Positions 14,088 to 26,760 of a stretch of 64,000 nucleotides of DNA are shown here, one piece after another. Positions within the stretch are counted from its first letter, which is position 1, and each line of letters begins with the position of its first letter. The stretch comes from Escherichia coli (lineage in GTDB: Bacteria; Pseudomonadota; Gammaproteobacteria; Enterobacterales; Enterobacteriaceae), in assembly GCA_021307345.1 (NCBI GenBank), contig CP089930.1, positions 3,100,001 through 3,164,000 of the forward strand. The letters are read 5' to 3'. The notes below the pieces were generated by a model. The model was not told where the DNA came from, did not search any database, and saw only the letters and a list, made by a program, of their open reading frames with translations. A program made the position numbers and the translations under genes.

Positions 14088-14936
14088 TCAAACCAGTTTT
14101 TTCACCAGCGCCTCACTATGACGAATACGTTCAGGTGCCAGTTCCAGATCCTGCTGGATCAGCGCAATGAACAGCAAATCCGTTAACATTCCCTGAGCAT
14201 GACATGCGGAGATCGAAGCACTGTTTGTCGCTTGTTCTTCGGCAATGGTATACAGGCAATGAGAAGCGCGCTGTTGCAGGGCATTGGGGGTAAAACCGGT
14301 GATTGCCAGCACTTTTCCACCCACTCGTAGCATTTCATCTGCTGCCAGGTTTAACTCCCGCCGTACACCTGTGTATGAGATGGCTAATAACAAATCGTCC
14401 GGTGACGAAGCTTGCACTGTAGCAAGCAACGCGTGCATATCACGCTCAGCGGCAGCATTAAAACCAATCTTCATCAGCTTCCAGGCAAAATTCTGCGCCA
14501 CCAGACCGGAAGCGCCGATACCAGTCAGAATAACCCGTCGCGCAGAACGAAGCATCGACACGCATTCATGTAGCTTCTCCTCACTATTGACGTTCAGTGT
14601 TGCGTACATGGCAGCCGTGTTTTCTTTAATCAGTTTTTCGCCAACCAGTCGTAACGGATCATTACCGCGAATTTGGTTATGAATGGGTACGGAAGGTGAT
14701 TCCGGTTGGCTTGCCAGAGCTTCGCTTAATGCCAATTTAAGTGCCGGAAAACCTTTATAGCCAAGTTTTTGCGCGAACTTCACTACGCTGGACTGACTGA
14801 CTCCGGCTTCGTTGGCCAGTTGTTGGGAACTAAGGTGGCGGGCAGTGTCCGGTTGTAGCAGGAGATAATCCGCCAGCTTTTTATCACTCTGGGCAAGCCC
14901 CTGGTAACGCTGACGGATACGAAGTAGGCCGTTCAT
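14088..14936 (-). CDS. yfhH: RpiR/MurR-family transcriptional regulator YfhH
   Basis: 282 residues with the RpiR-family layout: an N-terminal HTH domain (about 1-77; LANEAGVSQSSVVKFAQKLG is the recognition helix region) and a C-terminal SIS domain (about 125-265, GIGASGLVAQNFAWKL) that normally binds phosphosugars or amino-sugar phosphates. Its target and ligand are not known to me. It lies upstream of yfhL in the same direction, with a 55-bp gap. Confidence 0.93.
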   Translation of the reverse strand: MNGLLRIRQRYQGLAQSDKKLADYLLLQPDTARHLSSQQLANEAGVSQSSVVKFAQKLGYKGFPALKLALSEALASQPESPSVPIHNQIRGNDPLRLVGEKLIKENTAAMYATLNVNSEEKLHECVSMLRSARRVILTGIGASGLVAQNFAWKLMKIGFNAAAERDMHALLATVQASSPDDLLLAISYTGVRRELNLAADEMLRVGGKVLAITGFTPNALQQRASHCLYTIAEEQATNSASISACHAQGMLTDLLFIALIQQDLELAPERIRHSEALVKKLV

Positions 14937-15144
14937 ATCTTTCCTCGCGATGAATTAATGGCGACAACAAGCAATATGAGACATAAGCGAGAGAATATTA
15001 TATTCCATCAAAGTTAATTGCCATGAATTAAAAATTCCAGTCAACCATTATGCGATAGATTGTTGCCGGAAAAGTGATGATCTATCTGTTAGGCTATCTG
15101 GTAGTGAAAATTAATCAGGATGTATCAGTCCAGAGGGGTGTGGT

Positions 15145-15780
15145 TTGGCAACTCACGAGCGTCGTGTGGTGTTTTTTGACTTAGATGGAACATTGCATCA
15201 ACAGGATATGTTTGGCAGTTTTCTGCGCTACTTACTGCGCCGACAGCCGCTGAATGCGTTACTTGTTCTGCCGCTGTTGCCGGTCATTGTCATTGCATTA
15301 TTAATCAAGGGGCGAGCGGCACGTTGGCCGATGAGTCTGCTGCTATGGGGTTGTACCTTTGGTCATAGCGAAGCACGTTTACAGGCGTTACAAGCCGATT
15401 TCGTGCATTGGTTTCGCGACAATGTCACTGCTTTCCCGCTAGTGCAGGAACGTCTGACCAGCTATCTGCTAAGCTCCGATGCTGATATTTGGTTGATTAC
15501 CGGTTCCCCTCAGGCTTTGGTCGAAGCGGTTTATTTCGATACGCCGTGGCTGGCACGCGTTAATCTTATCGCCAGTCAGATCCAGCGCGGCTATGGTGGC
15601 TGGGTGCTGACCATGCGCTGTCTCGGTTATGAAAAAGTCGCGCAACTGGAACGCAAAATCGGCACACCGCTGCGGCTGTACAGTGGCTATAGCGACAGTA
15701 ATCAGGACAATCCGCTACTCTATTTTTGTCAGCATCGCTGGCGGGTAACGCCTCGCGGTGAACTCCAGCAACTGGAATAG
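15145..15780 (+). CDS. pgpC: Phosphatidylglycerophosphatase C (HAD family)
   Basis: Membrane-associated HAD-family phosphatase (formerly YfhB) that dephosphorylates phosphatidylglycerophosphate to phosphatidylglycerol. It has 211 residues from a TTG at 15145, the length of the E. coli protein; no nearby ATG fits. The catalytic motif DLDGT is at about residues 12-16. A hydrophobic segment (about 34-53) probably anchors it in the membrane. LITGSPQ is motif II and the later SGYSDSNQD is the acidic motif. Confidence 0.94.
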   Translation: MATHERRVVFFDLDGTLHQQDMFGSFLRYLLRRQPLNALLVLPLLPVIVIALLIKGRAARWPMSLLLWGCTFGHSEARLQALQADFVHWFRDNVTAFPLVQERLTSYLLSSDADIWLITGSPQALVEAVYFDTPWLARVNLIASQIQRGYGGWVLTMRCLGYEKVAQLERKIGTPLRLYSGYSDSNQDNPLLYFCQHRWRVTPRGELQQLE

Positions 15781-15792
15781 AGTAAAGCATAG

Positions 15793-17894
<2,102 letters not shown>

Positions 17895-18059
17895 TTAGTT
17901 AATTCTCTGTGTCGTGCGCGTCCCAGCCTGAAAGATCGTAATGCTATTGAAAGGTTTACTCATAAATGAGCGGCATTTTGCGTAAACTTGCGCCAGTTGG
18001 CAACTTATTACAGAGATTGGCGGCACGCGTTGCTAATTCACGATGGTGATTTTATTTCC

Positions 18060-18075
18060 ACGCAAACGGTTTCGT
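18060..18075. promoter_or_regulatory. PurR operator of purL
   Basis: ACGCAAACGGTTTCGT is a close match to the PurR box consensus ACGCAAACGTTTTCNT. It sits about 76 bases upstream of the purL start, as expected for purine repression. Confidence 0.85.
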
Positions 18076-18150
18076 CAGCGCATCAGATTCTTTATAATGA
18101 CGCCCGTTTCCCCCCTTGGGTACACCGAAAGCTTAGAAGACGAGAGACTT

Positions 18151-21100
18151 ATGATGGAAATTCTGCGTGGTTCGCCTGCATTGTCGGCATTCCGAATCAA
18201 CAAACTGCTGGCACGTTTTCAGGCTGCCAGGCTCCCGGTTCACACTATTTACGCCGAGTATGTCCATTTTGCTGACCTCAATGCGCCGTTAAACGATGAT
18301 GAGCACGCACAACTTGAACGCCTGCTGAAATATGGCCCGGCACTCGCCAGCCACGCCCCGCAAGGTAAACTCCTGCTGGTGACCCCGCGTCCAGGCACCA
18401 TCTCTCCCTGGTCTTCGAAAGCGACCGATATCGCCCATAACTGCGGGCTGCAACAGGTAAACCGCCTTGAGCGCGGCGTTGCTTACTATGTAGAAGCCGG
18501 TACGCTGACCAATGACCAATGGCAGCAGGTTACCGCTGAACTGCACGACCGCATGATGGAAACGGTCTTTTTCGCTTTAGATGATGCAGAGCAACTGTTT
18601 GCTCATCATCAACCGACTCCGGTTACCAGCGTTGATTTGCTGGGGCAGGGGCGTCAGGCGCTAATCGACGCTAACCTGCGTCTTGGCCTGGCACTGGCGG
18701 AAGATGAAATTGACTATCTGCAGGATGCTTTCACGAAGCTTGGTCGTAACCCGAACGACATAGAGCTTTATATGTTCGCCCAGGCGAACTCTGAGCACTG
18801 CCGTCATAAGATTTTTAACGCCGACTGGATTATCGACGGTGAACAGCAACCGAAATCGCTGTTCAAGATGATCAAAAACACCTTCGAAACCACGCCGGAT
18901 CACGTTCTCTCTGCTTATAAAGATAACGCCGCCGTAATGGAAGGTTCTGAAGTGGGCCGCTACTTTGCTGACCACGAAACAGGTCGCTACGACTATCATC
19001 AGGAACCGGCGCACATCCTGATGAAAGTAGAAACCCACAACCACCCGACGGCGATTTCTCCGTGGCCGGGCGCGGCGACTGGTTCTGGCGGCGAAATCCG
19101 TGATGAAGGCGCAACCGGACGCGGCGCGAAGCCGAAAGCCGGCCTGGTCGGTTTCTCCGTATCCAACCTGCGTATCCCTGGCTTTGAACAGCCGTGGGAA
19201 GAAGATTTCGGTAAGCCTGAACGTATTGTTACTGCACTGGATATCATGACCGAAGGCCCGCTGGGCGGCGCGGCGTTTAACAATGAATTTGGTCGTCCGG
19301 CACTGAACGGCTATTTCCGTACGTATGAAGAAAAAGTGAACAGCCACAACGGCGAAGAGCTGCGCGGTTATCACAAACCGATCATGCTGGCGGGCGGGAT
19401 CGGCAATATTCGCGCCGATCACGTACAAAAAGGTGAGATCAACGTCGGCGCGAAGCTGGTCGTTCTCGGCGGCCCGGCAATGAACATCGGCCTTGGCGGC
19501 GGCGCGGCGTCTTCCATGGCGTCTGGTCAGTCTGATGCCGACCTCGATTTTGCTTCCGTACAGCGCGATAACCCGGAGATGGAGCGTCGTTGCCAGGAAG
19601 TGATCGACCGTTGCTGGCAGTTGGGTGATGCCAACCCAATTCTGTTTATCCATGACGTTGGCGCGGGCGGTCTTTCTAACGCCATGCCGGAACTGGTGAG
19701 CGACGGCGGACGCGGCGGTAAATTCGAACTGCGCGATATTCTGAGCGATGAACCGGGCATGAGCCCGCTGGAAATCTGGTGTAACGAATCCCAGGAACGC
19801 TACGTGCTGGCGGTTGCAGCCGATCAGTTACCGCTGTTTGACGAATTGTGTAAACGTGAACGTGCGCCATACGCGGTGATTGGTGAAGCGACCGAAGAAC
19901 TGCATCTTTCTCTGCACGATCGTCATTTTGATAATCAGCCAATCGATCTGCCGCTGGACGTGCTGCTTGGCAAAACGCCGAAGATGACCCGCGATGTACA
20001 AACGCTGAAAGCGAAGGGCGATGCGCTGGCTCGTGAAGGGATCACCATTGCTGACGCGGTGAAACGCGTGCTGCATCTGCCGACTGTGGCAGAGAAAACC
20101 TTCCTTGTGACCATTGGCGACCGCAGCGTAACCGGCATGGTGGCGCGCGATCAGATGGTTGGTCCGTGGCAGGTGCCGGTCGCTAACTGCGCGGTCACTA
20201 CCGCCAGCCTCGATAGCTACTACGGCGAAGCGATGGCAATTGGCGAGCGTGCGCCGGTTGCGCTGCTGGATTTCGCCGCCTCTGCCCGTCTGGCGGTCGG
20301 TGAAGCGTTAACCAATATTGCCGCAACACAGATTGGCGATATCAAACGCATTAAACTTTCCGCCAACTGGATGGCGGCGGCAGGCCACCCTGGTGAAGAT
20401 GCTGGCCTGTATGAAGCCGTTAAAGCCGTGGGTGAAGAACTTTGTCCGGCGCTGGGCCTGACGATCCCGGTGGGTAAAGACTCTATGTCGATGAAAACCC
20501 GCTGGCAGGAAGGTAACGAAGAGCGCGAAATGACGTCGCCGTTGTCGCTGGTGATTTCCGCATTTGCCCGCGTGGAAGATGTACGTCACACCATCACGCC
20601 GCAGCTTTCTACCGAAGATAACGCACTGCTGCTGATTGATTTGGGCAAAGGCAATAACGCGCTGGGCGCAACGGCGCTGGCGCAGGTTTATCGTCAGCTT
20701 GGCGACAAACCGGCAGATGTACGTGACGTCGCGCAACTGAAAGGCTTCTATGACGCGATTCAGGCGCTGGTTGCACAGCGTAAGTTGCTCGCGTATCACG
20801 ACCGCTCTGATGGCGGCCTGCTGGTAACGCTGGCGGAAATGGCGTTTGCCGGTCATTGCGGTATTGAAGCGGATATCGCCACTCTGGGTGACGATCGCCT
20901 GGCGGCGTTGTTTAACGAAGAGCTGGGTGCGGTGATTCAGGTACGTGCCGCTGACCGTGAAGCGGTCGAGTCCGTACTGGCACAGCATGGGCTTGCGGAT
21001 TGCGTCCATTATGTAGGGCAGGCGGTTTCCGGTGACCGTTTTGTGATTACCGCCAACGGGCAGACTGTATTCAGCGAAAGCCGCACTACGTTGCGTGTCT

Positions 21101-22038
21101 GGTGGGCAGAAACCACCTGGCAGATGCAGCGCCTGCGTGACAACCCGGAGTGTGCCGATCAGGAGCATCAGGCGAAATCTAATGACGCCGATCCGGGGCT
21201 GAATGTGAAATTGTCGTTCGATATCAACGAAGATGTGGCAGCACCGTTTATTGCCACTGGTGCGCGCCCGAAAGTTGCCGTACTGCGTGAGCAGGGCGTG
21301 AACTCGCATGTGGAAATGGCGGCAGCGTTCCACCGTGCGGGCTTCGATGCTATCGACGTGCATATGAGCGACCTGCTGGCTGGACGCACTGGCCTGGAGG
21401 ATTTCCACGCTCTGGTGGCGTGCGGTGGTTTCTCCTACGGTGATGTGCTGGGTGCCGGTGAAGGTTGGGCGAAGTCTATCCTGTTCAATAATCGTGTACG
21501 CGATGAGTTTGCAACCTTCTTCCACCGTCCGCAAACGCTGGCGCTGGGGGTATGTAACGGTTGCCAAATGATGTCTAATCTGCGTGAACTGATCCCGGGT
21601 AGCGAGTTGTGGCCACGTTTTGTGCGTAACACCTCCGATCGCTTTGAAGCGCGTTTCAGCCTGGTAGAAGTAACCCAAAGCCCGTCGCTGCTGTTGCAAG
21701 GGATGGTGGGTTCACAGATGCCGATTGCCGTTTCTCACGGTGAAGGGCGTGTTGAAGTACGCGATGCGGCGCATCTGGCAGCACTGGAAAGTAAAGGGCT
21801 GGTGGCACTGCGCTATGTCGATAACTTCGGCAAGGTCACCGAAACTTACCCGGCTAACCCGAACGGTTCCCCGAACGGCATTACGGCGGTCACGACTGAA
21901 AGCGGTCGTGTCACCATTATGATGCCGCACCCGGAGCGTGTTTTCCGTACTGTCAGCAACTCCTGGCATCCGGAAAACTGGGGCGAGGATGGTCCGTGGA
22001 TGCGTATTTTCCGCAATGCGCGTAAGCAGCTGGGTTAA
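18151..22038 (+). CDS. purL: Phosphoribosylformylglycinamidine synthase
   Basis: Large single-chain enzyme of purine synthesis (FGAR + Gln + ATP to FGAM). It has 1295 residues from the ATG at 18151; the next codon is also ATG. Order: PurS-like N-terminal domain, linker, two AIR-synthase-like FGAM synthetase halves, and a C-terminal class I glutaminase domain (about 1040-1295). The glutaminase has the nucleophile cysteine in [11 protein letters not shown] and the catalytic His/Glu in PHPERVF. It differs from my memory of K-12 PurL at a scatter of positions (for example around residues 670 and 940-1000), more than I would expect within E. coli. Confidence 0.98.
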   Translation: MMEILRGSPALSAFRINKLLARFQAARLPVHTIYAEYVHFADLNAPLNDDEHAQLERLLKYGPALASHAPQGKLLLVTPRPGTISPWSSKATDIAHNCGLQQVNRLERGVAYYVEAGTLTNDQWQQVTAELHDRMMETVFFALDDAEQLFAHHQPTPVTSVDLLGQGRQALIDANLRLGLALAEDEIDYLQDAFTKLGRNPNDIELYMFAQANSEHCRHKIFNADWIIDGEQQPKSLFKMIKNTFETTPDHVLSAYKDNAAVMEGSEVGRYFADHETGRYDYHQEPAHILMKVETHNHPTAISPWPGAATGSGGEIRDEGATGRGAKPKAGLVGFSVSNLRIPGFEQPWEEDFGKPERIVTALDIMTEGPLGGAAFNNEFGRPALNGYFRTYEEKVNSHNGEELRGYHKPIMLAGGIGNIRADHVQKGEINVGAKLVVLGGPAMNIGLGGGAASSMASGQSDADLDFASVQRDNPEMERRCQEVIDRCWQLGDANPILFIHDVGAGGLSNAMPELVSDGGRGGKFELRDILSDEPGMSPLEIWCNESQERYVLAVAADQLPLFDELCKRERAPYAVIGEATEELHLSLHDRHFDNQPIDLPLDVLLGKTPKMTRDVQTLKAKGDALAREGITIADAVKRVLHLPTVAEKTFLVTIGDRSVTGMVARDQMVGPWQVPVANCAVTTASLDSYYGEAMAIGERAPVALLDFAASARLAVGEALTNIAATQIGDIKRIKLSANWMAAAGHPGEDAGLYEAVKAVGEELCPALGLTIPVGKDSMSMKTRWQEGNEEREMTSPLSLVISAFARVEDVRHTITPQLSTEDNALLLIDLGKGNNALGATALAQVYRQLGDKPADVRDVAQLKGFYDAIQALVAQRKLLAYHDRSDGGLLVTLAEMAFAGHCGIEADIATLGDDRLAALFNEELGAVIQVRAADREAVESVLAQHGLADCVHYVGQAVSGDRFVITANGQTVFSESRTTLRVWWAETTWQMQRLRDNPECADQEHQAKSNDADPGLNVKLSFDINEDVAAPFIATGARPKVAVLREQGVNSHVEMAAAFHRAGFDAIDVHMSDLLAGRTGLEDFHALVACGGFSYGDVLGAGEGWAKSILFNNRVRDEFATFFHRPQTLALGVCNGCQMMSNLRELIPGSELWPRFVRNTSDRFEARFSLVEVTQSPSLLLQGMVGSQMPIAVSHGEGRVEVRDAAHLAALESKGLVALRYVDNFGKVTETYPANPNGSPNGITAVTTESGRVTIMMPHPERVFRTVSNSWHPENWGEDGPWMRIFRNARKQLG

Positions 22039-22059
22039 GGTATCGGGCAATATGCGCAT

Positions 22060-22164
22060 CGCCTGATGCGCTATGCTTACCTGGTTGGCTCGGATGGGTT
22101 TGCAATATATTGAATTCGCAAGATTTTGTAGGCCGGATAAAGCGTTTACGCCGCATCCGGCATT
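22060..22164. repeat. REP/BIME element downstream of purL
   Basis: A typical REP unit (GGCCGGATAAAGCG ... CGCCGCATCCGGCA, about 22131-22163) is preceded by a degenerate inverted partner (GCCTGATGCGCTATGC, about 22067). Such palindromes are common in Escherichia intergenic regions and stabilise upstream mRNA or bind gyrase/IHF. Confidence 0.8.
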
Positions 22165-22190
22165 ACACAACCACTTAGCCAACAGTTATA

Positions 22191-22218
22191 AGCTCCCAGC
22201 TCCGGGAGCTTTTTTGTG
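22191..22218 (+). terminator. purL terminator
   Basis: AGCTCCC / GGGAGCT (22191-22197 and 22204-22210) is followed by six T residues. It is a rho-independent terminator directly before the GlrR site cluster. Confidence 0.85.
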
Positions 22219-22234
22219 TCTGTAAATCACGACA
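22217..22234. promoter_or_regulatory. GlrR binding site 1 (upstream)
   Basis: TGTC-N10-GACA, the consensus for the response regulator GlrR, lies about 200 bases upstream of the glmY promoter. It overlaps the T-run of the purL terminator. Confidence 0.75.
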
Positions 22235-22249
22235 ATGTGTGAGTTATCG

Positions 22250-22267
22250 TGTCGCTTATAGGTGACA
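22250..22267. promoter_or_regulatory. GlrR binding site 2
   Basis: TGTCGCTTATAGGTGACA fits TGTC-N10-GACA exactly. It starts 33 bases after the start of site 1. Confidence 0.8.
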
Positions 22268-22312
22268 CTTAACTTGTTGATTTAATTTAAAACGAATAAT
22301 TTTAGCTTCAGG

Positions 22313-22330
22313 TGTCTCTTTTAAGCGACA
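22313..22330. promoter_or_regulatory. GlrR binding site 3
   Basis: TGTCTCTTTTAAGCGACA fits TGTC-N10-GACA exactly. It lies about 90 bases upstream of the sigma-54 core promoter, a usual distance for an enhancer-binding protein. The A/T-rich stretch between sites 2 and 3 is a plausible IHF bend site. Confidence 0.8.
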
Positions 22331-22419
22331 CGGTGGCTGATTTATAGCCAAACAGTGGGGCAGCCATTAATCCATCAAACTCACGCTTTATCAGTACGTT
22401 ATCAAACCATTTTATTTAT

Positions 22420-22435
22420 TGGCACAGTTACTGCA
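22420..22435 (+). promoter_or_regulatory. glmY sigma-54 promoter (with overlapping sigma-70 -10)
   Basis: TGGCACAGTTACTGCA carries the GG (-24) and GC (-12) elements of a sigma-54 promoter. Its spacing places transcription start at the first base of GlmY (22447). The overlapping CATAAT can serve as a sigma-70 -10, as known for glmY in E. coli. Confidence 0.88.
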
Positions 22436-22446
22436 TAATAATAACC

Positions 22447-22633
22447 AGTGGCTCATTCATCCGCTTATGTCAGCCCCTTCGGGACGTGCTACATAAAATT
22501 AGAATGACGCACAACAAGGTGCCTGCCGTCCAACTTCTGATATCAGCTTAGCTATATCAACCATCGGGCGAAACGTCGAGTTAGGCACCGCCTTATTCCA
22601 CAACAAAGCCGGGTAATTCCCGGCTTTGTTGTA
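22447..22633 (+). ncRNA. glmY: Small RNA GlmY
   Basis: The sequence begins AGTGGCTCATTCATCCGC and closely matches E. coli GlmY. GlmY mimics GlmZ, sequesters the adaptor RapZ and so protects GlmZ, which activates glmS translation when glucosamine-6-phosphate is low. A short hairpin GCCCC-TTC-GGGAC lies near the 5' end. The RNA ends in a strong terminator (CAAAGCCGGG / CCCGGCTTTG). The gene is between purL and glrK, its known location, and upstream of the two-component system that activates it. Confidence 0.93.
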
Positions 22634-22688
22634 TCTGAACGTCCCCTCGGTTAGCATCACTCTATTCGCGTCTGACGAGAGTAACACC

Positions 22689-24116
22689 TTGAAACGCTGG
22701 CCCGTTTTTCCCCGCTCATTACGACAACTGGTAATGCTGGCATTCTTGCTCATTTTGCTCCCTCTGTTGGTACTGGCATGGCAAGCCTGGCAAAGCCTGA
22801 ATGCGCTTAGCGATCAGGCGGCGCTGGTTAACCGCACTACGCTTATCGATGCCCGGCGCAGTGAAGCGATGACCAACGCGGCGCTGGAGATGGAGCGTAG
22901 CTACCGTCAGTATTGCGTGCTGGACGACCCTACGCTTGCGAAGGTTTATCAAAGCCAGCGCAAGCGTTACAGCGAAATGCTCGATGCCCACGCAGGTGTG
23001 CTGCCGGACGATAAACTTTACCAGGCATTGCGTCAGGATTTGAATAATCTGGCTCAACTTCAGTGTAACAACAGCGGTCCTGATGCTGCCGCCGCCGCGC
23101 GTCTGGAAGCCTTTGCCAGTGCCAATACCGAAATGGTACAAGCCACTCGCACTGTGGTGTTCTCTCGCGGGCAGCAGTTACAACGCGAAATCGCCGAACG
23201 TGGGCAATATTTTGGTTGGCAGTCGCTGGTGCTATTTCTGGTGAGTCTGGTGATGGTGTTGCTTTTCACGCGGATGATTATCGGCCCGGTGAAAAATATT
23301 GAACGAATGATCAACCGTCTGGGGGAGGGGCGCTCACTGGGCAATAGCGTTTCGTTCAGTGGACCGAGTGAATTACGCTCGGTTGGGCAACGTATTCTTT
23401 GGTTAAGCGAGCGCCTGTCATGGCTGGAATCCCAGCGGCACCAGTTCTTACGTCATTTATCTCATGAATTAAAAACGCCGCTGGCGAGTATGCGCGAGGG
23501 CACGGAATTACTGGCTGACCAGGTTGTCGGGCCGCTTACGCCAGAGCAAAAAGAGGTGGTGAGCATTCTTGATAGCAGTAGCCGCAATTTGCAAAAACTG
23601 ATCGAACAACTGCTTGATTACAACCGTAAACAGGCGGACGGCGCGGTGGAGCTGGAGAACGTAGAGCTGGCACCGCTGGTAGAGATGGTGGTTTCCGCTC
23701 ACAGCTTGCCAGCACGGGCTAAAATGATGCATACCGACGTCGATCTCAAAGCAACAACTTGCCTGGCGGCGCCAATGTTGCTGATGAGCGTACTGGATAA
23801 TCTTTACTCCAATGCGGTGCACTACGGGGCTGAATCCGGTAACATTTGCCTTCGCAGTAGTTTACATGGTGCGCGGGTTTATATTGATGTCATCAATACA
23901 GGCACGCCCATTCCGCAAGAGGAGCGCGCCATGATCTTCGAACCCTTTTTTCAGGGAAGCCACCAGCGAAAAGGGGCGGTGAAGGGCAGCGGTCTGGGAT
24001 TAAGCATTGCCAGGGATTGTATTCGCCGTATGCAGGGGGAACTGTATCTGGTCGACGAGAGCGGGCAAGATGTTTGTTTCCGCATTGAATTACCGTCGTC
24101 GAAAAACACGAAATAA
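22689..24116 (+). CDS. glrK: Sensor histidine kinase GlrK (QseE)
   Basis: Inner-membrane histidine kinase that phosphorylates GlrR. It has 475 residues from the TTG at 22689 (SD GAG), matching the E. coli length. An upstream frame to 22626 would start within glmY's terminator. Two membrane helices (about 15-35 and 173-193) flank a periplasmic domain. HAMP follows, then the HisKA box RHLSHELKTPLASM with the phosphoacceptor His, and HATPase motifs N (NAVHYGAES) and G (GSGLGLSIA). It is first in glrK-qseG-glrR. Confidence 0.96.
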   Translation: MKRWPVFPRSLRQLVMLAFLLILLPLLVLAWQAWQSLNALSDQAALVNRTTLIDARRSEAMTNAALEMERSYRQYCVLDDPTLAKVYQSQRKRYSEMLDAHAGVLPDDKLYQALRQDLNNLAQLQCNNSGPDAAAAARLEAFASANTEMVQATRTVVFSRGQQLQREIAERGQYFGWQSLVLFLVSLVMVLLFTRMIIGPVKNIERMINRLGEGRSLGNSVSFSGPSELRSVGQRILWLSERLSWLESQRHQFLRHLSHELKTPLASMREGTELLADQVVGPLTPEQKEVVSILDSSSRNLQKLIEQLLDYNRKQADGAVELENVELAPLVEMVVSAHSLPARAKMMHTDVDLKATTCLAAPMLLMSVLDNLYSNAVHYGAESGNICLRSSLHGARVYIDVINTGTPIPQEERAMIFEPFFQGSHQRKGAVKGSGLGLSIARDCIRRMQGELYLVDESGQDVCFRIELPSSKNTK

Positions 24117-24117
24117 T

Positions 24118-24262
24118 GTTAAGAGCCTATCCCATTAGGCTATTTTATTTGCCAGTTTGGCTCCGGGCGGTGCTCGAAATCCTCACGTACTACGTGTACG
24201 CTCCGGTTTCTCCGCGTTGTCCGTGTCCAAACTGCCTGCAACGATTACGCCTACTGGGAAAG
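24118..24262. repeat. Dispersed intergenic repeat between glrK and qseG (family uncertain)
   Basis: The 164-bp glrK-qseG gap contains a GC-rich block with an internal palindrome (CACGTACTACGTG) followed by GCTCCGGTTTCTCCGCG. A related block is in the iscR-iscS gap (about 46596-46675), sharing the order TCAC-TAC-TTATGTA/ACGTGTA-GCTCC-CGG-TTC. I recall similar sequences scattered in Escherichia intergenic regions but cannot name the family with confidence (BoxC or RSA are candidates). Confidence 0.55.
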
Positions 24263-24280
24263 GCTCTAAGTCTGGTGAAT

Positions 24281-24994
24281 ATGCGACACATTTTTCAACG
24301 ATTATTGCCCCGACGGCTGTGGCTGGCGGGGTTGCCTTGTCTGGCGTTGCTGGGTTGTGTGCAGAGTCACGATAAGCCAGCCATAGATACGTCAGCACAA
24401 GAAAAAATTCCGGTTTATCAACTGGCTGATTATCTTTCTACCGAATGTAGCGACATCTGGGCGCTGCAAGGTAAATCAACCGAAACTAATCCTCTTTACT
24501 GGCTACGGGCGATGGATTGCGCCAACCGTTTAATGCCAGCGCAGTCGCGCCAGCAAGCCCGTAAGTATGGCGATGGCAGCTGGCAAAATACCTTTAAACA
24601 GGGGATTTTGCTCGCCGACGCTAAAATTACGCCGTATGAGCGTCGCCAGATGGTCGCGCGCATAGACGCGTTAAGTACTGAGATCCCGGCGCAGGTTCGC
24701 CCGCTGTATCAACTCTGGCGCGACGATCAGGCGTTACAATTGCAACTGGCACAAGAGCGTCAACGCTACAGTAAACTCCAGCAGTCCAGCGACAGCGAAC
24801 TGGATACCTTGCGCCAGCAGCATCACTTTCTACAGCAACAACTGGAACTCACCACTCGCAAGCTGGAAAACCTGACCGATATTGAACGTCAGCTCTCGAC
24901 CCGCAAACCGGCCGGAAATTTCGCGCCGGACACACCGCACGAGAGCGAAACGCCCGCACCATCTACCAGTGAGGTCACCCCTGATGAGCCATAA
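24281..24994 (+). CDS. qseG: Outer-membrane lipoprotein QseG
   Basis: Lipoprotein of the GlrK/GlrR system, reported to interact with the kinase and to modulate its activity. It has 237 residues from the ATG at 24281; the frame back to 24116 runs through the repeat and is not likely coding. The lipobox LALLGC gives lipidation at about Cys26. The C-terminal half is a Gln-rich coiled coil (about 150-205, with LRQQHHFLQQQLELTTRKLENL). Its 3' end overlaps glrR by 11 bases. Confidence 0.93.
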   Translation: MRHIFQRLLPRRLWLAGLPCLALLGCVQSHDKPAIDTSAQEKIPVYQLADYLSTECSDIWALQGKSTETNPLYWLRAMDCANRLMPAQSRQQARKYGDGSWQNTFKQGILLADAKITPYERRQMVARIDALSTEIPAQVRPLYQLWRDDQALQLQLAQERQRYSKLQQSSDSELDTLRQQHHFLQQQLELTTRKLENLTDIERQLSTRKPAGNFAPDTPHESETPAPSTSEVTPDEP

Positions 24995-26318
24995 ACCTGC
25001 GCATTTATTATTGGTCGATGACGATCCGGGATTGCTGAAACTGCTTGGCCTGCGCCTGACCAGCGAAGGCTACAGCGTGGTCACGGCGGAAAGTGGCGCT
25101 GAAGGATTACGGGTACTGAATCGCGAAAAAGTAGATTTAGTCATCAGCGACCTGCGGATGGATGAAATGGACGGTATGCAACTGTTTGCTGAAATCCAGA
25201 AAGTGCAGCCGGGAATGCCAGTAATTATTCTTACCGCGCATGGTTCCATTCCCGATGCCGTTGCCGCGACACAGCAGGGCGTGTTCAGTTTCCTCACCAA
25301 ACCTGTTGATAAAGACGCGTTGTATCAGGCAATTGACGATGCATTGGAACAATCCGCGCCAGCCACAGACGAACGCTGGAGTGAGGCGATTGTTACCCGC
25401 AGTCCACTGATGTTGCGTTTGCTGGAACAGGCGCGGCTGGTGGCGCAATCAGATGTTAGCGTTTTGATTAACGGTCAGAGCGGCACCGGAAAAGAGATTT
25501 TCGCCCAGGCTATCCACAACGCAAGCCCGCGCAACAGCAAACCATTTATTGCTATTAACTGTGGCGCATTGCCCGAGCAGTTGCTGGAGTCGGAGCTGTT
25601 TGGTCATGCACGCGGCGCGTTTACCGGCGCTGTCAGCAATCGCGAGGGCTTATTCCAGGCGGCGGAAGGCGGTACGTTATTTCTCGATGAGATTGGCGAT
25701 ATGCCCGCGCCTTTGCAGGTCAAACTGCTGCGCGTGTTGCAGGAGCGTAAAGTGCGTCCGCTGGGCAGTAACCGCGATATTGATATCGACGTGCGGATTA
25801 TTTCCGCCACTCACCGCGACCTGCCAAAAGCGATGGCGCGCGGGGAGTTCCGCGAAGATCTCTATTACCGCCTCAACGTTGTCAGCCTGAAAATTCCGGC
25901 ACTGGCGGAGCGCACGGAAGATATTCCGCTACTGGCAAATCACTTGTTGCGCCAGGCGGCAGAGCGACATAAACCGTTTGTCCGCGCGTTCTCCACTGAT
26001 GCAATAAAACGCCTGATGACCGCGAGCTGGCCAGGCAATGTGCGTCAGTTGGTCAACGTGATTGAACAGTGCGTGGCGCTGACCTCATCCCCGGTAATTA
26101 GTGATGCGCTGGTGGAACAGGCGCTGGAGGGCGAAAACACGGCGCTGCCCACCTTTGTTGAGGCGCGTAATCAGTTTGAACTCAACTATTTGCGTAAGCT
26201 GCTGCAAATCACTAAAGGCAACGTCACCCACGCGGCGAGAATGGCGGGGCGCAACCGGACAGAATTTTATAAACTGCTTTCCCGACACGAGCTGGATGCA
26301 AACGATTTCAAGGAATGA
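24984..26318 (+). CDS. glrR: Sigma-54-dependent response regulator GlrR (QseF)
   Basis: NtrC-class response regulator that activates glmY (and rpoE in E. coli). It has 444 residues from the ATG at 24984, inside the end of qseG. The receiver domain (about 1-120) has LVDDD, the phosphoacceptor in ISDLRM (about Asp56) and the lysine in FLTKPVD. The AAA+ domain has Walker A GQSGTGKE, the sigma-54-contacting GAFTGA loop and DEIGDM. The C-terminal Fis-like HTH is [20 protein letters not shown]. The three sites upstream of glmY are its expected targets. Confidence 0.97.
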   Translation: MSHKPAHLLLVDDDPGLLKLLGLRLTSEGYSVVTAESGAEGLRVLNREKVDLVISDLRMDEMDGMQLFAEIQKVQPGMPVIILTAHGSIPDAVAATQQGVFSFLTKPVDKDALYQAIDDALEQSAPATDERWSEAIVTRSPLMLRLLEQARLVAQSDVSVLINGQSGTGKEIFAQAIHNASPRNSKPFIAINCGALPEQLLESELFGHARGAFTGAVSNREGLFQAAEGGTLFLDEIGDMPAPLQVKLLRVLQERKVRPLGSNRDIDIDVRIISATHRDLPKAMARGEFREDLYYRLNVVSLKIPALAERTEDIPLLANHLLRQAAERHKPFVRAFSTDAIKRLMTASWPGNVRQLVNVIEQCVALTSSPVISDALVEQALEGENTALPTFVEARNQFELNYLRKLLQITKGNVTHAARMAGRNRTEFYKLLSRHELDANDFKE

Positions 26319-26342
26319 ATCGGCGTAATGTGTTACGTTTAG

Positions 26343-26717
<375 letters not shown>

Positions 26718-26729
26718 ACCGCGTCAGGG

Positions 26730-26757
26730 TTGCCGGATGTTTCCATCCGGCAATATC
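26730..26757. terminator. Hairpin between convergent glnB and hmp
   Basis: TTGCCGGATG / CATCCGGCAA (26730-26739 and 26744-26753) is a perfect 10-bp stem with loop TTTC. It resembles a REP half-palindrome and probably terminates transcription from both sides; the T-tract is weak. Confidence 0.55.
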
Positions 26758-26760
26758 AAA

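Noticed and set aside
20308-21699. A 463-codon minus-strand open frame opposite purL
   Set aside because: It lies entirely antisense to the conserved purL coding sequence and has no ribosome-binding site or recognisable domain. Long antisense frames are common in GC-rich enterobacterial genes.
22039-22446. A possible small gene in the purL-glmY gap
   Set aside because: The gap is explained by a REP element, the purL terminator, three GlrR sites and the sigma-54 promoter. No ORF with a ribosome-binding site was found.
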